A DNA stretch of 64,000 nt, taken from assembly GCF_001623525.1 (NCBI RefSeq), contig NZ_CP015225.1, forward strand, positions 1,302,001-1,366,000, written 5' to 3'. Of this stretch, positions 54,333-62,916 are shown in pieces; position 1 is the first letter of the stretch, and each line of letters begins with the position of its first letter. The position numbers were made by a program, and so were the translations under genes. The notes under the pieces are model-generated. The model was not told the origin of the DNA, searched no databases, and saw only the letters and a program-made list of their open reading frames with translations. Source of the DNA: Pseudomonas fluorescens. GTDB taxonomy: Bacteria; Pseudomonadota; Gammaproteobacteria; Pseudomonadales; Pseudomonadaceae.

Positions 54333-55628
54333 ATGGAAAAGACCATGACTGACTGCGTAACCACCGGGACAGGGCGCACGGGCCCGTTCAGTTGGTACGG
54401 CCCCCTGTCGAAAAATGAAAAACGTACATTCTGGAGCTGCAAGATCGGCTATGCCCTGGACGGCATGGATACGCAGATGCTGAGTTTCGTCATCCCGACC
54501 CTGATCGCGACCTGGGGGATTTCCAAGGGCGACGCCGGCTTGATCGGCACCTGCACGCTGCTGGCCTCGGCGGCCGGCGGTTGGATCGCCGGGATCCTGT
54601 CCGACCGAATCGGCCGAGTACGGACCCTGCAATTGACGGTCCTGTGGTTCGCATTCTTCACCTTCCTGTGTGGGCTGGCGCAGAACTACGAGCAATTGCT
54701 GGTGGCCCGGACCTTGATGGGTTTTGGCTTCGGCGGTGAATGGACCGCAGGGGCGGTATTGATCGGCGAGGTGATCCGCTCCCAGGACCGGGGCAAAGCG
54801 GTGGGCATGGTGCAGGCCGGATGGGCGCTGGGCTGGGGGCTGACGGCGCTGTTGTATGCCGGGTTGTTCAGTTTCCTGCCGCCGGAAGACGCCTGGCGGG
54901 CGTTGTTCCTGATTGGCCTGGTGCCGGCGCTGTTTGTGCTGGTGATCCGTCGACTGGTCAAGGAGTCGGACACCTTCGAACATGCGGTGCGAGAACGCCA
55001 GGCCAAGCCGGAACTGGGCTCTCGCTGGGCCTTCTTCGAGATCTTCGCCCCACGGATGCTCAGCACGACGTTGCGCGCCTCGCTGTTGACCACCGGTGCG
55101 CTGGGCGGCTACTACGCCATCACCACGTGGTTGCCGACGTACCTGAAAACCGAGCGCGGCTTGAGTGTGCTCGGTACGGGCGGCTACCTGGCGATGGTCA
55201 TCGTCGGTTCCTACATCGGCTACGTGACCAGTGCGTTGCTGACCGATGCCATCGGCCGCAAGAAGAACTTCATCCTGTTCGCCGTCGGGTCCATGGCCAT
55301 CGTCCTGGCCTACACCCAATTGCCAATCGATAACACCTGGATGCTCTGGCTGGGCTTTCCACTGGGTTTCTTCGCCTCGGGCATCTTCGCCGGCATGGGC
55401 GCATTCCTGACCGAGCTGTTTCCCACCCGCATGCGCGGGTCGGGGCAGGGCTTCTGCTACAACGCCGGGCGTTCCATCGCGGCGCTGTTCCCATTGTTCA
55501 TCGGCGCGTTGAGCAACACCTTGCCCATCGGCACCGGGATCGGCGTGTTTGCGGCCGGCGCCTATGGCGTGGTGATCCTGGCGGCGTTGAGCCTGCCGGA
55601 AACCCGCGGCAGGCAGCTCGAGTCCTGA
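54333..55628 (+). CDS. MFS transporter, aromatic/organic acid:H+ symporter type
   Basis: A 431-residue transporter with about 12 membrane helices. Signature blocks: GYALDGMDTQMLSFVIPTLI (acidic helix 1 motif), GGWIAGILSDRIGRVRTLQ (loop 2-3 motif), GFGFGGEWTAGAVLIGE and LFPTRMRGSGQGFCYNAGRS. This group imports carboxylic or aromatic acids with protons. AGGAA precedes ATG 54333; ATG 54345 is an alternative. With the OprD porin downstream it forms an uptake route across both membranes. Confidence 0.9.
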   Translation: MEKTMTDCVTTGTGRTGPFSWYGPLSKNEKRTFWSCKIGYALDGMDTQMLSFVIPTLIATWGISKGDAGLIGTCTLLASAAGGWIAGILSDRIGRVRTLQLTVLWFAFFTFLCGLAQNYEQLLVARTLMGFGFGGEWTAGAVLIGEVIRSQDRGKAVGMVQAGWALGWGLTALLYAGLFSFLPPEDAWRALFLIGLVPALFVLVIRRLVKESDTFEHAVRERQAKPELGSRWAFFEIFAPRMLSTTLRASLLTTGALGGYYAITTWLPTYLKTERGLSVLGTGGYLAMVIVGSYIGYVTSALLTDAIGRKKNFILFAVGSMAIVLAYTQLPIDNTWMLWLGFPLGFFASGIFAGMGAFLTELFPTRMRGSGQGFCYNAGRSIAALFPLFIGALSNTLPIGTGIGVFAAGAYGVVILAALSLPETRGRQLES

Positions 55629-55634
55629 CCACCC

Positions 55635-55663
55635 GCGGCGTCCGCGCACAGCGTGGACGCCGC
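55635..55663 (+). other. intergenic hairpin between MFS and porin genes
   Basis: GCGGCGTCC (55635-55643) pairs perfectly with GGACGCCGC (55655-55663) over an 11-base loop. There is no T run, so it is not a standard terminator; it may be a processing or stability element that sets different levels for the two genes. Confidence 0.6.
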
Positions 55664-55746
55664 TACAACCCTTAAAACAACAACCATCGGACGCGATTGC
55701 AACGCCCCCGAGAGGGTTCGCTCGCGTCCAAAAAAAGGAGCATGCC

Positions 55747-56985
55747 ATGGGGCATTTCACATCCACCTGGTTTTATACCCCCGCCGGTACGTTGCTGGGC
55801 CTGAGCCTGATCGGCGTGCCGAACGCCCAGGCCGACTTCATCGCCGACAGCAAAGGCAGCCTGGAGGCCCGCAACTTCTACTTCAACCGCGACTTCCGCC
55901 AGGAGGGGGCACGGGACAAGGCCAAAGAATGGGCGCAGGGCTTTCTGCTGCGGATGGAGTCGGGATACACCGCCGGGACCGTGGGTTTCGGCCTCGATGC
56001 CTTGGGCATGGCCGGTTTCAAACTGGACTCCGGGGGCGGTACGGCGGGCACCAACCTGCTGCCAGCGGATCGGTCTGGCGGCTCGCAAGACCGCTATGGC
56101 GAACTGGGCCTGACCGCCAAAGTCCGTGTGTCCAACAGCACCTTGAAGCTGGGAACGTTGCAGATCAAGGACCCTGCGGTGAGTTCCAACGACACGCGAC
56201 TGTTGCCGGGAACCTTCAAGGGCGGCTTGTTGAGCGTGCAGGAAATCGATCGTTTGAAGCTGACCGCCGGGCAACTCACGCAGATCAATTTTGTCGACTC
56301 CACCGATTACCAGGACATGACCGCCAACCGCATCGGCGGCAGCAGCGACAAGTTCCAGTTCGCCGGAGCGGACTATCAGTTCCTGCCGAACCTCACGGCG
56401 CAATACCGCTATAGCCTGTTGGAAGACATCTACCAGCAGAACTACCTCGGCTTCGTCCACACCCTGGACCTGGGCGCAGGCCAGTCGTTCAAGAGTGACG
56501 TGCGCTATTCGCGCAGCACCGAAGACGGCAGTTTTCGCGAACTCGACAACCAGGCTTTCGGCGCCATGTTCACCTACAGCCTGGCGGGCCATGCACTGGG
56601 CCTGGGCTACCAGCGCATGAGCGGCGACGATCCGTTCCCGTACATCGGACGCAGCGATCCCTACCTGGTCAACTTTGTGCAGATCGGCGACTTCGCCAAC
56701 ATCGACGAGCGTTCCTGGCAAGCGCGCTATGACTATAACTTTGCGGCTATTGGCGTACCCGGGTTGACCTTCATGACTCGCTACATCACCGGCGACAACG
56801 TCCAGCGCAGCGCACCGGGCGAAGGCAAGGAATGGGAGCGCAACACGGATATCGCCTATGTGGTACAGGATGGCACCTTGAAGGGCCTCGGCTTGAAATG
56901 GCGCAACGCAACGGTGCGCTCGAATTTTGGCAACGACCTGGATGAGAACCGGTTGATCGTCAGCTACACGATGGCGCTTTGGTAA
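55747..56985 (+). CDS. OprD-family outer-membrane porin
   Basis: A 412-residue OprD-type specific porin. A signal peptide ends near NAQADFI, followed by the usual start of the mature barrel (SLEARNFYFNRDFRQEGARD), LPADRSGGSQDRYGELGLTA, and a C-terminus rich in alternating residues (ENRLIVSYTMALW). OprD paralogues take up amino acids or small carboxylates. It follows the MFS gene by 118 bp with AAGGAG upstream. Substrate presumably the same acid. Confidence 0.92.
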   Translation: MGHFTSTWFYTPAGTLLGLSLIGVPNAQADFIADSKGSLEARNFYFNRDFRQEGARDKAKEWAQGFLLRMESGYTAGTVGFGLDALGMAGFKLDSGGGTAGTNLLPADRSGGSQDRYGELGLTAKVRVSNSTLKLGTLQIKDPAVSSNDTRLLPGTFKGGLLSVQEIDRLKLTAGQLTQINFVDSTDYQDMTANRIGGSSDKFQFAGADYQFLPNLTAQYRYSLLEDIYQQNYLGFVHTLDLGAGQSFKSDVRYSRSTEDGSFRELDNQAFGAMFTYSLAGHALGLGYQRMSGDDPFPYIGRSDPYLVNFVQIGDFANIDERSWQARYDYNFAAIGVPGLTFMTRYITGDNVQRSAPGEGKEWERNTDIAYVVQDGTLKGLGLKWRNATVRSNFGNDLDENRLIVSYTMALW

Positions 56986-57009
56986 AGAGATCGCTGGTAA
57001 AACCGATCC

Positions 57010-57039
57010 TGTGGCACAAGAACTGGCTCCCTCGCCACA
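57010..57039. repeat. degenerate REP element
   Basis: TGTGGCACAAGAACTGGCTC and the following CCTCGCCACA form a decayed REP palindrome after the porin gene; only the outer arms still pair. Confidence 0.55.
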
Positions 57040-57093
57040 GGGTCATCACTCCTTGGATAAAAGGAGCATTGCACTCGATCAATGGCGTCGTTG

Positions 57094-57105
57094 CCTGTAT
57101 ACAGG
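57094..57105. promoter_or_regulatory. perfect 12-bp palindrome upstream of a broken gene
   Basis: CCTGTATACAGG is a perfect palindrome 47 bases before the GTG of the histidine phosphatase remnant. It resembles operators of GntR-type repressors (TGTATACA core). It may be a relic control site. Confidence 0.45.
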
Positions 57106-57151
57106 TGCGCTTCGAAAGGGATTTTCAAGGCAAAACAAGGGAGCTGTCGCT

Positions 57152-57265
57152 GTGATTTACCTGATACGCCATGCCACGCCGCTGATCGATTACAAGCCCT
57201 GCAAAAGCGCGGACTGCAGGCGCGCAGGGTGTATCGCTCGGGGTGTTTTACCGTCGAGTCGCTAA
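57152..57265 (+). pseudogene. remnant of a histidine phosphatase gene
   Basis: A GTG at 57152 with a good GGGAG ribosome site opens a frame reading VIYLIRHATPLIDYKPC, the RHG-type N-terminus of the histidine phosphatase (phosphoglycerate mutase-like) superfamily. After about 20 residues the similarity stops and the frame ends at about 57265, against roughly 200 residues for an intact protein. The 3' end runs into the convergent methyltransferase gene. It is best read as a gene truncated by deletion. Confidence 0.6.
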
Positions 57266-57942
57266 CACCATGACGGGGATTGCTCGGCCACCAGCAGTAA
57301 CGACTGCGGCACCGGGCTTTGTGGGTGCTGAGGTTCCTGCAGGAGCACCAATCGGAAACCGGCCATGTCCAGGGCATTGAGCCAACTGGACAAGGTGCGG
57401 AAGTACCACGGCATACGTTGCCATTGGCCTTTGAACCCATCGAAGGTTTCTTCTCGCCAACCGTCCTGATAATCGCCCGCCGCCACGGTCCATGGATGCA
57501 GCGTCTGAACCACCAGCGCGCCACCTGGGCTGAGCAGGGCATTCATCGCAGCGAGCAATGGGATGATGTCCTGGTGCAGCAGGGCGAAGTTGGCGCAGAT
57601 CAGGTCGTAGCCGCTGCCAACGTCCACCTTCTCCTGCACCAGTGCCTCATAGCTTGCCAGATGCACCGGCGAGGAACCCGCCGCCCGGGCCGCTTCGACC
57701 AGCGTCGCGTCGCCATCCACACCGACCGCTTCGATGCCCCTGTCAGCCAGCGCCCGCAACAGCCAGCCTTCGCCGCAGCCCAGATCGAGCACGCGCTCGG
57801 GCTGGCGGCTCTGCACCACCAATAGCATGGCCTGGTCCGTGACCGTCAGCCGGCTTTCGATGGCCCCCGTGCGGATGGCTTCGATCCAGGACTGGGCATT
57901 GTGGTGCCAGCTTTGAAGGAGGGTGGTTTCCGAGGACGACAT
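57262..57942 (-). CDS. class I SAM-dependent methyltransferase
   Basis: A 226-residue methyltransferase: SAM-binding motif I VLDLGCGEGWLLRAL, acidic loop VGVDGDATLVEAAR, YDLICANFALLHQD, and LLSPGGALVVQTLHPW. The substrate is unknown. GGAG lies eight bases before ATG 57942. Its 3' end touches the histidine phosphatase remnant, where a deletion probably joined unrelated sequences. Confidence 0.88.
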   Translation of the reverse strand: MSSSETTLLQSWHHNAQSWIEAIRTGAIESRLTVTDQAMLLVVQSRQPERVLDLGCGEGWLLRALADRGIEAVGVDGDATLVEAARAAGSSPVHLASYEALVQEKVDVGSGYDLICANFALLHQDIIPLLAAMNALLSPGGALVVQTLHPWTVAAGDYQDGWREETFDGFKGQWQRMPWYFRTLSSWLNALDMAGFRLVLLQEPQHPQSPVPQSLLLVAEQSPSWC

Positions 57943-58005
57943 TGATCCAGCTCCGCAATGGATTGGGTAAGCATAGGCCAATCGCTGGCGCAGGGAAGCC
58001 AGTGG

Positions 58006-58635
58006 TCAAAGCGGGCGGTCAAGAAACAACAGGCGTGCGGCCAACGCTGCCATGACCCCGGCAAAACCATACGTGCCCAGGCGCCTTGAAATCCCGCCGC
58101 TTGCCAGCTTCGCCCTGAGCTGAGCGGCGCAAACACCCAACAGCGTATGAAAGACGAGTGCAATCAGCGCCAGCAACGCGCCCAGGAAGATCAACTGCAC
58201 ACTGACGCCTCCAGCCTTGACGTTGACGAACTGGGGCAGGAACACCATGAAGAACAGCAGCGCCTTGGGATTCAAGAGGCTGTTGAGGGCGCCTCGGCAG
58301 AAAATTCTCCACAGCGAAGCCACCTGGAGCTGGCTATCCTGAGTCGCTGCTGGCGTTCTCAGTGCTTGCCAGGCAAGCCAAAGCAGATAACCAGCCCCGG
58401 CCAGGCGCAGGATGTCGAACGCCGGCGCCCAGCTCATCACCAGCGCACCAATGCCCGCGCTGACCATCATCGTCATCAGCACGTCCGAAAAGGAAATGCC
58501 AAGGGCGGCGGCAATACCGGCACGCCAGCCGTGGGCCAGCGCATGACTGGTGACAAAGGCCATGTTGGGCCCTGGGACGATCAGCAGAAGCACAACAGCA
58601 ACCACGAACAGGTAGAGATTGGCGGTATCCGGCAT
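58006..58635 (-). CDS. LysE-family amino-acid exporter
   Basis: A 209-residue inner-membrane protein with about six helices and the LysE/RhtB signature: LLLIVPGPNMAFVTSHALAH and GISFSDVLMTM at the N-terminus, then LLNPKALLFFMVFLPQF. It should export an amino acid or similar compound. ATG 58635 with GGAG eight bases upstream is preferred to GTG 58644. It is followed by the methyltransferase gene 63 bp later on the same strand. Confidence 0.9.
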   Translation of the reverse strand: MPDTANLYLFVVAVVLLLIVPGPNMAFVTSHALAHGWRAGIAAALGISFSDVLMTMMVSAGIGALVMSWAPAFDILRLAGAGYLLWLAWQALRTPAATQDSQLQVASLWRIFCRGALNSLLNPKALLFFMVFLPQFVNVKAGGVSVQLIFLGALLALIALVFHTLLGVCAAQLRAKLASGGISRRLGTYGFAGVMAALAARLLFLDRPL

Positions 58636-58790
58636 GGGGATCACTCCGTGGGGTGAGCCACGACAGTAAGCGAATGACGAGGAGGGCGTCAGTTACAGTC
58701 CGGGCCAATCTGATAGCAACAGTCGTTTCTCGCGATGCATCAAGGCAATCGCTAAACTGCTGGCCCGAATTTCAGCAAGGAAGTGGGTGG

Positions 58791-60170
58791 ATGCGTTCGC
58801 TCGTCAGCAGTGTGCTTCTTTCCATGACGCTGGTATCCCCGGCCATGGCCGAGCCAAGGGCGTTTTCGGTGAATGATCGTAGCGGCCAATACCTGGTCGA
58901 CGTGTTGTTCCCGGAGCCGCCGGAAGACCCGCATCAACTGGCGCGTGCCTTTATCACCATTCGCGACAACACCACCCACCAAGCCCTGCAGCAATTGCAG
59001 ACGCCCGCCGGCAATGTGCCCGTGGACCGCAACGGCAAGGTCGATAATTGGTTACTCGGCCCCCAGAGCCTGTTGTACTTCGACGACTTCAACTTCGATG
59101 GCCGCCTGGACTTGGCGATTCGTAACGGTAACGATCCCGACGCGAGTTACAAACCGGCGTTCGACGTCTACCTGCAAGACCCGCAGAAAACCCAATGGGT
59201 CCTCAATCCTGCGCTGACGGGCCTGGCAAAGGAGGACAGCAAAGGCATGTTCTCCGTCAGCCCGCTGGACGGCGTCCTGCTTTCGCAAACCGACCGCGAC
59301 TGCTGCTGGACTCGCGCCACCCACTGGAAAATGCGCGGCGACGAGTTGGTCCTGCTTCACTCAGACACCGAGGAGCAAATCCAGCCGACCGAGGAGGGCG
59401 AAAATACCAGCATGCCCAGCGGCTACACGCGACGCACCACCGGTGAATTGAAAGATGGCCAGTGGCTCGAACAATCGAGCCTGGAAGGTCCGGAGAAGGA
59501 GGATCCAGTGATTCTTGCCGGAACCCTCGACGCCAGGACCCCGGTAGAACTCTGGTACCAGGTCCAGGGAACCGTGATCATTGGCGAGGTGCGCTACACC
59601 CAGGCTGGCACTGGCGACGCGATCAAGCTGCTAGGAACACGGGACGACGCCGACGACGATCTCATCAGTCTCCACGAATACGCCGATGACGGTCGTCAAA
59701 CCGGTACCTGGCGGATCTCCCGGGAAACAGCCGAACCCTACAATCACACCGGCACCTGGGTCAGCGGCATTCAGGGCGACGACAGCAAGTTGGCGATCCT
59801 GCTGCACGATGAAGAACGGGAATTGGATGGCGACAAAATCGACGACGTCGACGCTGGCCAGCGCAGCGGCCATTACCAGATGCGCCAGGACGCCCTGGGG
59901 CGCGACGCCGACCTGGACTTGAAGATCCTGCCGGACCGCGACGCCAACGGAAAAGAAATCGCGGAATTGAGTGTGACCTTGAAGGGCGGCGTGACCGAGC
60001 ATCACATCGTACCGATGGAAAGCGAAAACCTGATCATCGTGCGCGAGCCGCAAGTCTCCGAGAAAAACGCTCCGTATCACATTCAATTGGTGAAAGGCTT
60101 CGCGGTCATTGGGAACAACGCTGGGCCGGATTCGCAGGAGGGGCTGGCTGGGGTATATTTGAAGCAGTGA
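58791..60170 (+). CDS. exported protein of unknown function, XAC2610-like
   Basis: A 459-residue protein with a signal peptide (SLVSSVLLSMTLVSPAMAEP). The block LLYFDDFNFDGRLDLAIRNG followed by YKPAFDVYL resembles the FG-GAP-like segment of XAC2610-type periplasmic proteins. A second region is rich in Asp (TRDDADDDLISLHEYADDGR), possibly binding calcium. Two Cys (DRDCCW) sit side by side. AAGGAAG precedes ATG 58791. Function is unknown. Confidence 0.7.
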   Translation: MRSLVSSVLLSMTLVSPAMAEPRAFSVNDRSGQYLVDVLFPEPPEDPHQLARAFITIRDNTTHQALQQLQTPAGNVPVDRNGKVDNWLLGPQSLLYFDDFNFDGRLDLAIRNGNDPDASYKPAFDVYLQDPQKTQWVLNPALTGLAKEDSKGMFSVSPLDGVLLSQTDRDCCWTRATHWKMRGDELVLLHSDTEEQIQPTEEGENTSMPSGYTRRTTGELKDGQWLEQSSLEGPEKEDPVILAGTLDARTPVELWYQVQGTVIIGEVRYTQAGTGDAIKLLGTRDDADDDLISLHEYADDGRQTGTWRISRETAEPYNHTGTWVSGIQGDDSKLAILLHDEERELDGDKIDDVDAGQRSGHYQMRQDALGRDADLDLKILPDRDANGKEIAELSVTLKGGVTEHHIVPMESENLIIVREPQVSEKNAPYHIQLVKGFAVIGNNAGPDSQEGLAGVYLKQ

Positions 60171-60363
60171 ACACAGCTTCGGTTAGGACGCATTGCTGTC
60201 GACGCTGACCAGGTCGTCAGACAATGCTTGCCGGTTTCCAACTTGAGGTCCGGGGCACCGAAGCCGCACTTGCCTCCACCTGTACCATCAGTGGCCTGTA
60301 GCAGGGTCTCCATGATAATCATCTAGACTGCTCCTTCATCCTCCTGCCTGGGACTGGCAGCTT
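60171..60363. other. non-coding gap, possible decayed coding remnant
   Basis: No convincing gene. A short minus-strand frame beginning at 60322 (METLLQATDGTGGGKCGFGA) is out of frame with a stretch ending SDDLVSVDSNAS, which could be a frameshifted remnant. No promoter or ribosome site for the next gene stands out. Confidence 0.3.
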
Positions 60364-61008
60364 ATGCGGATATGTTTTTTTGACGGGGCTGATCGCATCG
60401 AACTGGGCTCTCGATCCAGTTTTGCTGACGGTCCGTCCATGCAGCAAGGGGGGAGCGGGGCGACCAGGATCGAAATGCGTGAACCGTGGCTGGCCGACAG
60501 CTTTATTCACCGACATTTTGCCGGGGCCGATCAGACACACCGTTTGCGCGCGCTGTTATCCGCCCAGGAGTCTCTGGTCCATCTGCTGGATGATCGCGAA
60601 GTTCACCGCCAGGTAGCCAGCAAACTATGGAGCGGGGAGCTGTGTGCTTACGTTTTTCCATACCAACGGCCGATGCCCGTTCGCGTACCGGCCTCGGTCG
60701 CTGTAGAAGAGGTCGTTGCGCCGGTGTCTGCCGCAGCCCGCAAGCGTCTGCCAGTAAAAGCCTCATCCGAATCTGCCAGTCGACCTGAGCCGGTGGTACT
60801 GACATTCGTGGAGATCGAGTTGTTGGATATGCAGGGGCAGCCCGTTGCCGGGGAATCCTATGTCATTGCATTACCAAACGGGACCCAGCACAGCGGTGTG
60901 CTTGACGAGCTCGGACGGGCGAGGGTGGATGGCCTTGATCCGGGCAACTGTCAGGTGACGTTTCCGGAATTGGATCAGCGTGCGGTGGAGCGCTGGAAGG
61001 GCTCATGA
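60364..61008 (+). CDS. small protein with C-terminal beta-sandwich, toxin-module associated
   Basis: A 214-residue protein in two parts. The N-terminal part has REPWLADSFIHRHFAGADQT and a helical LLSAQESLVHLLDDREVHRQ. The C-terminal part has VEIELLDMQGQPVAGESYVI, GVLDELGRARVDGLDPGNCQ and VTFPELD. I recall this C-terminal block from proteins encoded beside LysM/peptidoglycan-binding toxin-delivery genes and type VI effector loci. No signal peptide. The ribosome site before ATG 60364 is weak; ATG 60439 or later is possible. It converges on, and overlaps by six bases, the HNH gene. Role unproved: adaptor, chaperone or immunity protein. Confidence 0.6.
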   Translation: MRICFFDGADRIELGSRSSFADGPSMQQGGSGATRIEMREPWLADSFIHRHFAGADQTHRLRALLSAQESLVHLLDDREVHRQVASKLWSGELCAYVFPYQRPMPVRVPASVAVEEVVAPVSAAARKRLPVKASSESASRPEPVVLTFVEIELLDMQGQPVAGESYVIALPNGTQHSGVLDELGRARVDGLDPGNCQVTFPELDQRAVERWKGS

Positions 61009-62916
61009 ATTGGACTTGAGACGGATATGCTGCCACGCGGCGTCCAAATTCTGGGGCATGCCGGCGCGCTTGCGCAGCCCGGTGGCCTTGGGCGTGATCC
61101 AGGGTTTCGGTGGGTCTGGCAATGGAAATGGCATCACTGTTTCGGGAGTATTGCCTATTTTCAGTTTAGCGACGGCCTCGGCAATTTCCTTCAGTGTGAC
61201 GCGCATGCTGCTGGTGCTGTTGCTCACATCTTCGTTTGCGCAGGCCTGGCACCGACGGTCGAGCTCAGCGGTAAGTTGCTCACCAGCCTGAGCGATCTTG
61301 ACCACTTCGTCGCACCAGGGCGCTGTCTGATTCAAGCTTCGATTCAGGGTGAACGCTTGTGTCGCACCGTTGAGTCTGACGACGATCTGGTTGCAATGGA
61401 CAGTGAGGTCTTCTGCGAGATCCGGCCCATATTCCGTCAGGTTCTGGTTCATCGTGTCCATCGCGCTGCTCCATGTATCCTTGTCGCACTCATAGGTTTC
61501 CAGGGCATTCCAGACATCAAGGACATCGCGCTCGTGGCTCAGAAAAGCAGTGACAAAAGCCGGGTCGTGACGGGGATAGCCTTTTTGGTCCTTGTAAAAT
61601 TTGGCGTGCAGAGCCATGACCTTTGCCAGGCGGTCCCGGCAGACGTATTCGATGTGCGTTTGCTCAAATCCGGCATTCCATAACGGGGCATACGCACCAA
61701 GGGTGTCACACGCCGCTTTCAGTGCCTCCATGTCCGCTTGGTAGGTAGCCAGGATGACCGCATGCAGGCCGAGCCGGGGAAGTTCGTGGACGCTGCGGGT
61801 GGCCGGGGCATTCCCGCTTTGTGCGGCCTGCAGCTGAGTGATGTGCTCGCGTGACTGCAGCACGTGCGTGGCCAGCTCCAGGCTCCAGCAGGCAAGGGCA
61901 TCCATCGCCAAAGCCGAGAACGGCGCCTGGGGCGTCGTCGAGTAGTACAAGAACTCGATGGCCGAGCGGGTTTGATCCTCCGACACGGGGTAAGCGGTGT
62001 AGCGTTTCACTTTGTCGCGCAATGTTGGCACCGTCAGGGTTTTGAACCACTCGTCTCCACGCTGCCATTTCAGGAACTCGATCGTTAGGTTGAGGCTGTG
62101 GGTCATCTCCAGAAACACGCCTCGCAACATTGCCAGGTGCCGCATGCGGGCGAACACAAGCTCCTTGCGGTTCAGGCCGAGGACAAGAATGTTCTTGCCA
62201 CCCCTGTCGCTCGTGGGCTGCATTTGTTGGTTAAGGTCGTCGAGAGGGGCAGGAATGGCTTCTCCCGTCTCGGAATCGAAGCTGATGTGTTCGCGCGGAT
62301 TCTCGGTGACAGGATTGATCAACACCGGCCTTTCGGCATTGCTCGGGTTGTTCCACGCGTCGTGTCGCGGTGGACCCAAACGACCCCATTCGCCAATGGC
62401 TACCCAGAACTCCTCCTCGGTGTCGAAGTCTTCCAGGCGCGGCGGTGGGGTCGTCAGGTTGTCCGGTATCACGTCGAAGTAGTTCTTCTTGTAGGTCTCG
62501 TTGCACTCCTTGCATGACCACAAGTGGTTGCTCCAGTCATAAACGTATTGAAAATAGCCGAGGTTATCGAGTGCCTGGGCGCCCACGGGGACGAAACCGT
62601 CGTGGCGTTTTTTCGGTCGAAAGTGCTCGACGTCCCCGCCTGCGGTGCTCATGAAGCGCGCCTCGCAAAAGGCACACTTGCCATATTGGTCCACCTTCAG
62701 CAGCGCCTTGGCGTGAGGCGGCTTGTACTGATCGTCGTCGATGACGATTTTCACCGCGCCTTTTGGAACACTTTTTGTTTTGGCGGTGTTGGTGCCTTTG
62801 GTGCAGAGGACCACCATGGCGCCAGCCTGGACAGCTTCCTGGATGCCTTTTTGCATCTCAGCATGCGAGCGCTGTAGCGCGGGAGGGGCCGTTGGCGTTT
62901 TGTGAACCTGGATCAT
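61003..62916 (-). CDS. PtuB-like HNH nuclease with long C-terminal extension
   Basis: A 637-residue protein. The first 250 residues match the TIGR02646/PtuB-type HNH nuclease plan: start MIQVHKTPTAPPALQ; zinc Cys pair C81-x2-C84 (KCAFCEARF); catalytic DVEHFRPKKR (H98); SNHLWSCKECNETYKKNYF (C135-x2-C138, N139); then PVLINPVTENPREHISFD and LVLGLNRKELVFARMR. About 350 helical residues without recognised motifs follow. PtuB proteins normally pair with a PtuA ATPase or a retron; none is nearby. It overlaps the LysM/peptidoglycan-binding gene (ATGA at 62913-62916). It probably cuts nucleic acid; whether for defence or as a delivered toxin is open. Confidence 0.8.
   Translation of the reverse strand: MIQVHKTPTAPPALQRSHAEMQKGIQEAVQAGAMVVLCTKGTNTAKTKSVPKGAVKIVIDDDQYKPPHAKALLKVDQYGKCAFCEARFMSTAGGDVEHFRPKKRHDGFVPVGAQALDNLGYFQYVYDWSNHLWSCKECNETYKKNYFDVIPDNLTTPPPRLEDFDTEEEFWVAIGEWGRLGPPRHDAWNNPSNAERPVLINPVTENPREHISFDSETGEAIPAPLDDLNQQMQPTSDRGGKNILVLGLNRKELVFARMRHLAMLRGVFLEMTHSLNLTIEFLKWQRGDEWFKTLTVPTLRDKVKRYTAYPVSEDQTRSAIEFLYYSTTPQAPFSALAMDALACWSLELATHVLQSREHITQLQAAQSGNAPATRSVHELPRLGLHAVILATYQADMEALKAACDTLGAYAPLWNAGFEQTHIEYVCRDRLAKVMALHAKFYKDQKGYPRHDPAFVTAFLSHERDVLDVWNALETYECDKDTWSSAMDTMNQNLTEYGPDLAEDLTVHCNQIVVRLNGATQAFTLNRSLNQTAPWCDEVVKIAQAGEQLTAELDRRCQACANEDVSNSTSSMRVTLKEIAEAVAKLKIGNTPETVMPFPLPDPPKPWITPKATGLRKRAGMPQNLDAAWQHIRLKSNS

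Noticed and set aside
53685..55766. An antisense open frame of nearly 700 codons across the LysR and MFS genes
   Set aside because: It spans two divergent real genes and their promoter gap, has no domain signature, and is explained by GC-skewed third positions.
57094..57105. Palindrome CCTGTATACAGG considered as a LexA (SOS) box
   Set aside because: The half-sites are too close: a LexA box needs CTGT and ACAG separated by eight bases, here only two bases lie between them.
60083..60322. Short minus-strand frame upstream of the 60364 gene
   Set aside because: It overlaps the end of the secreted-protein gene, has no ribosome site and is interrupted relative to a neighbouring frame; at best a decayed fragment.
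61003..62916. Full Septu or retron defence system
   Set aside because: Only the PtuB-like HNH part is present; no ATPase, reverse transcriptase or retron RNA was seen within the window.
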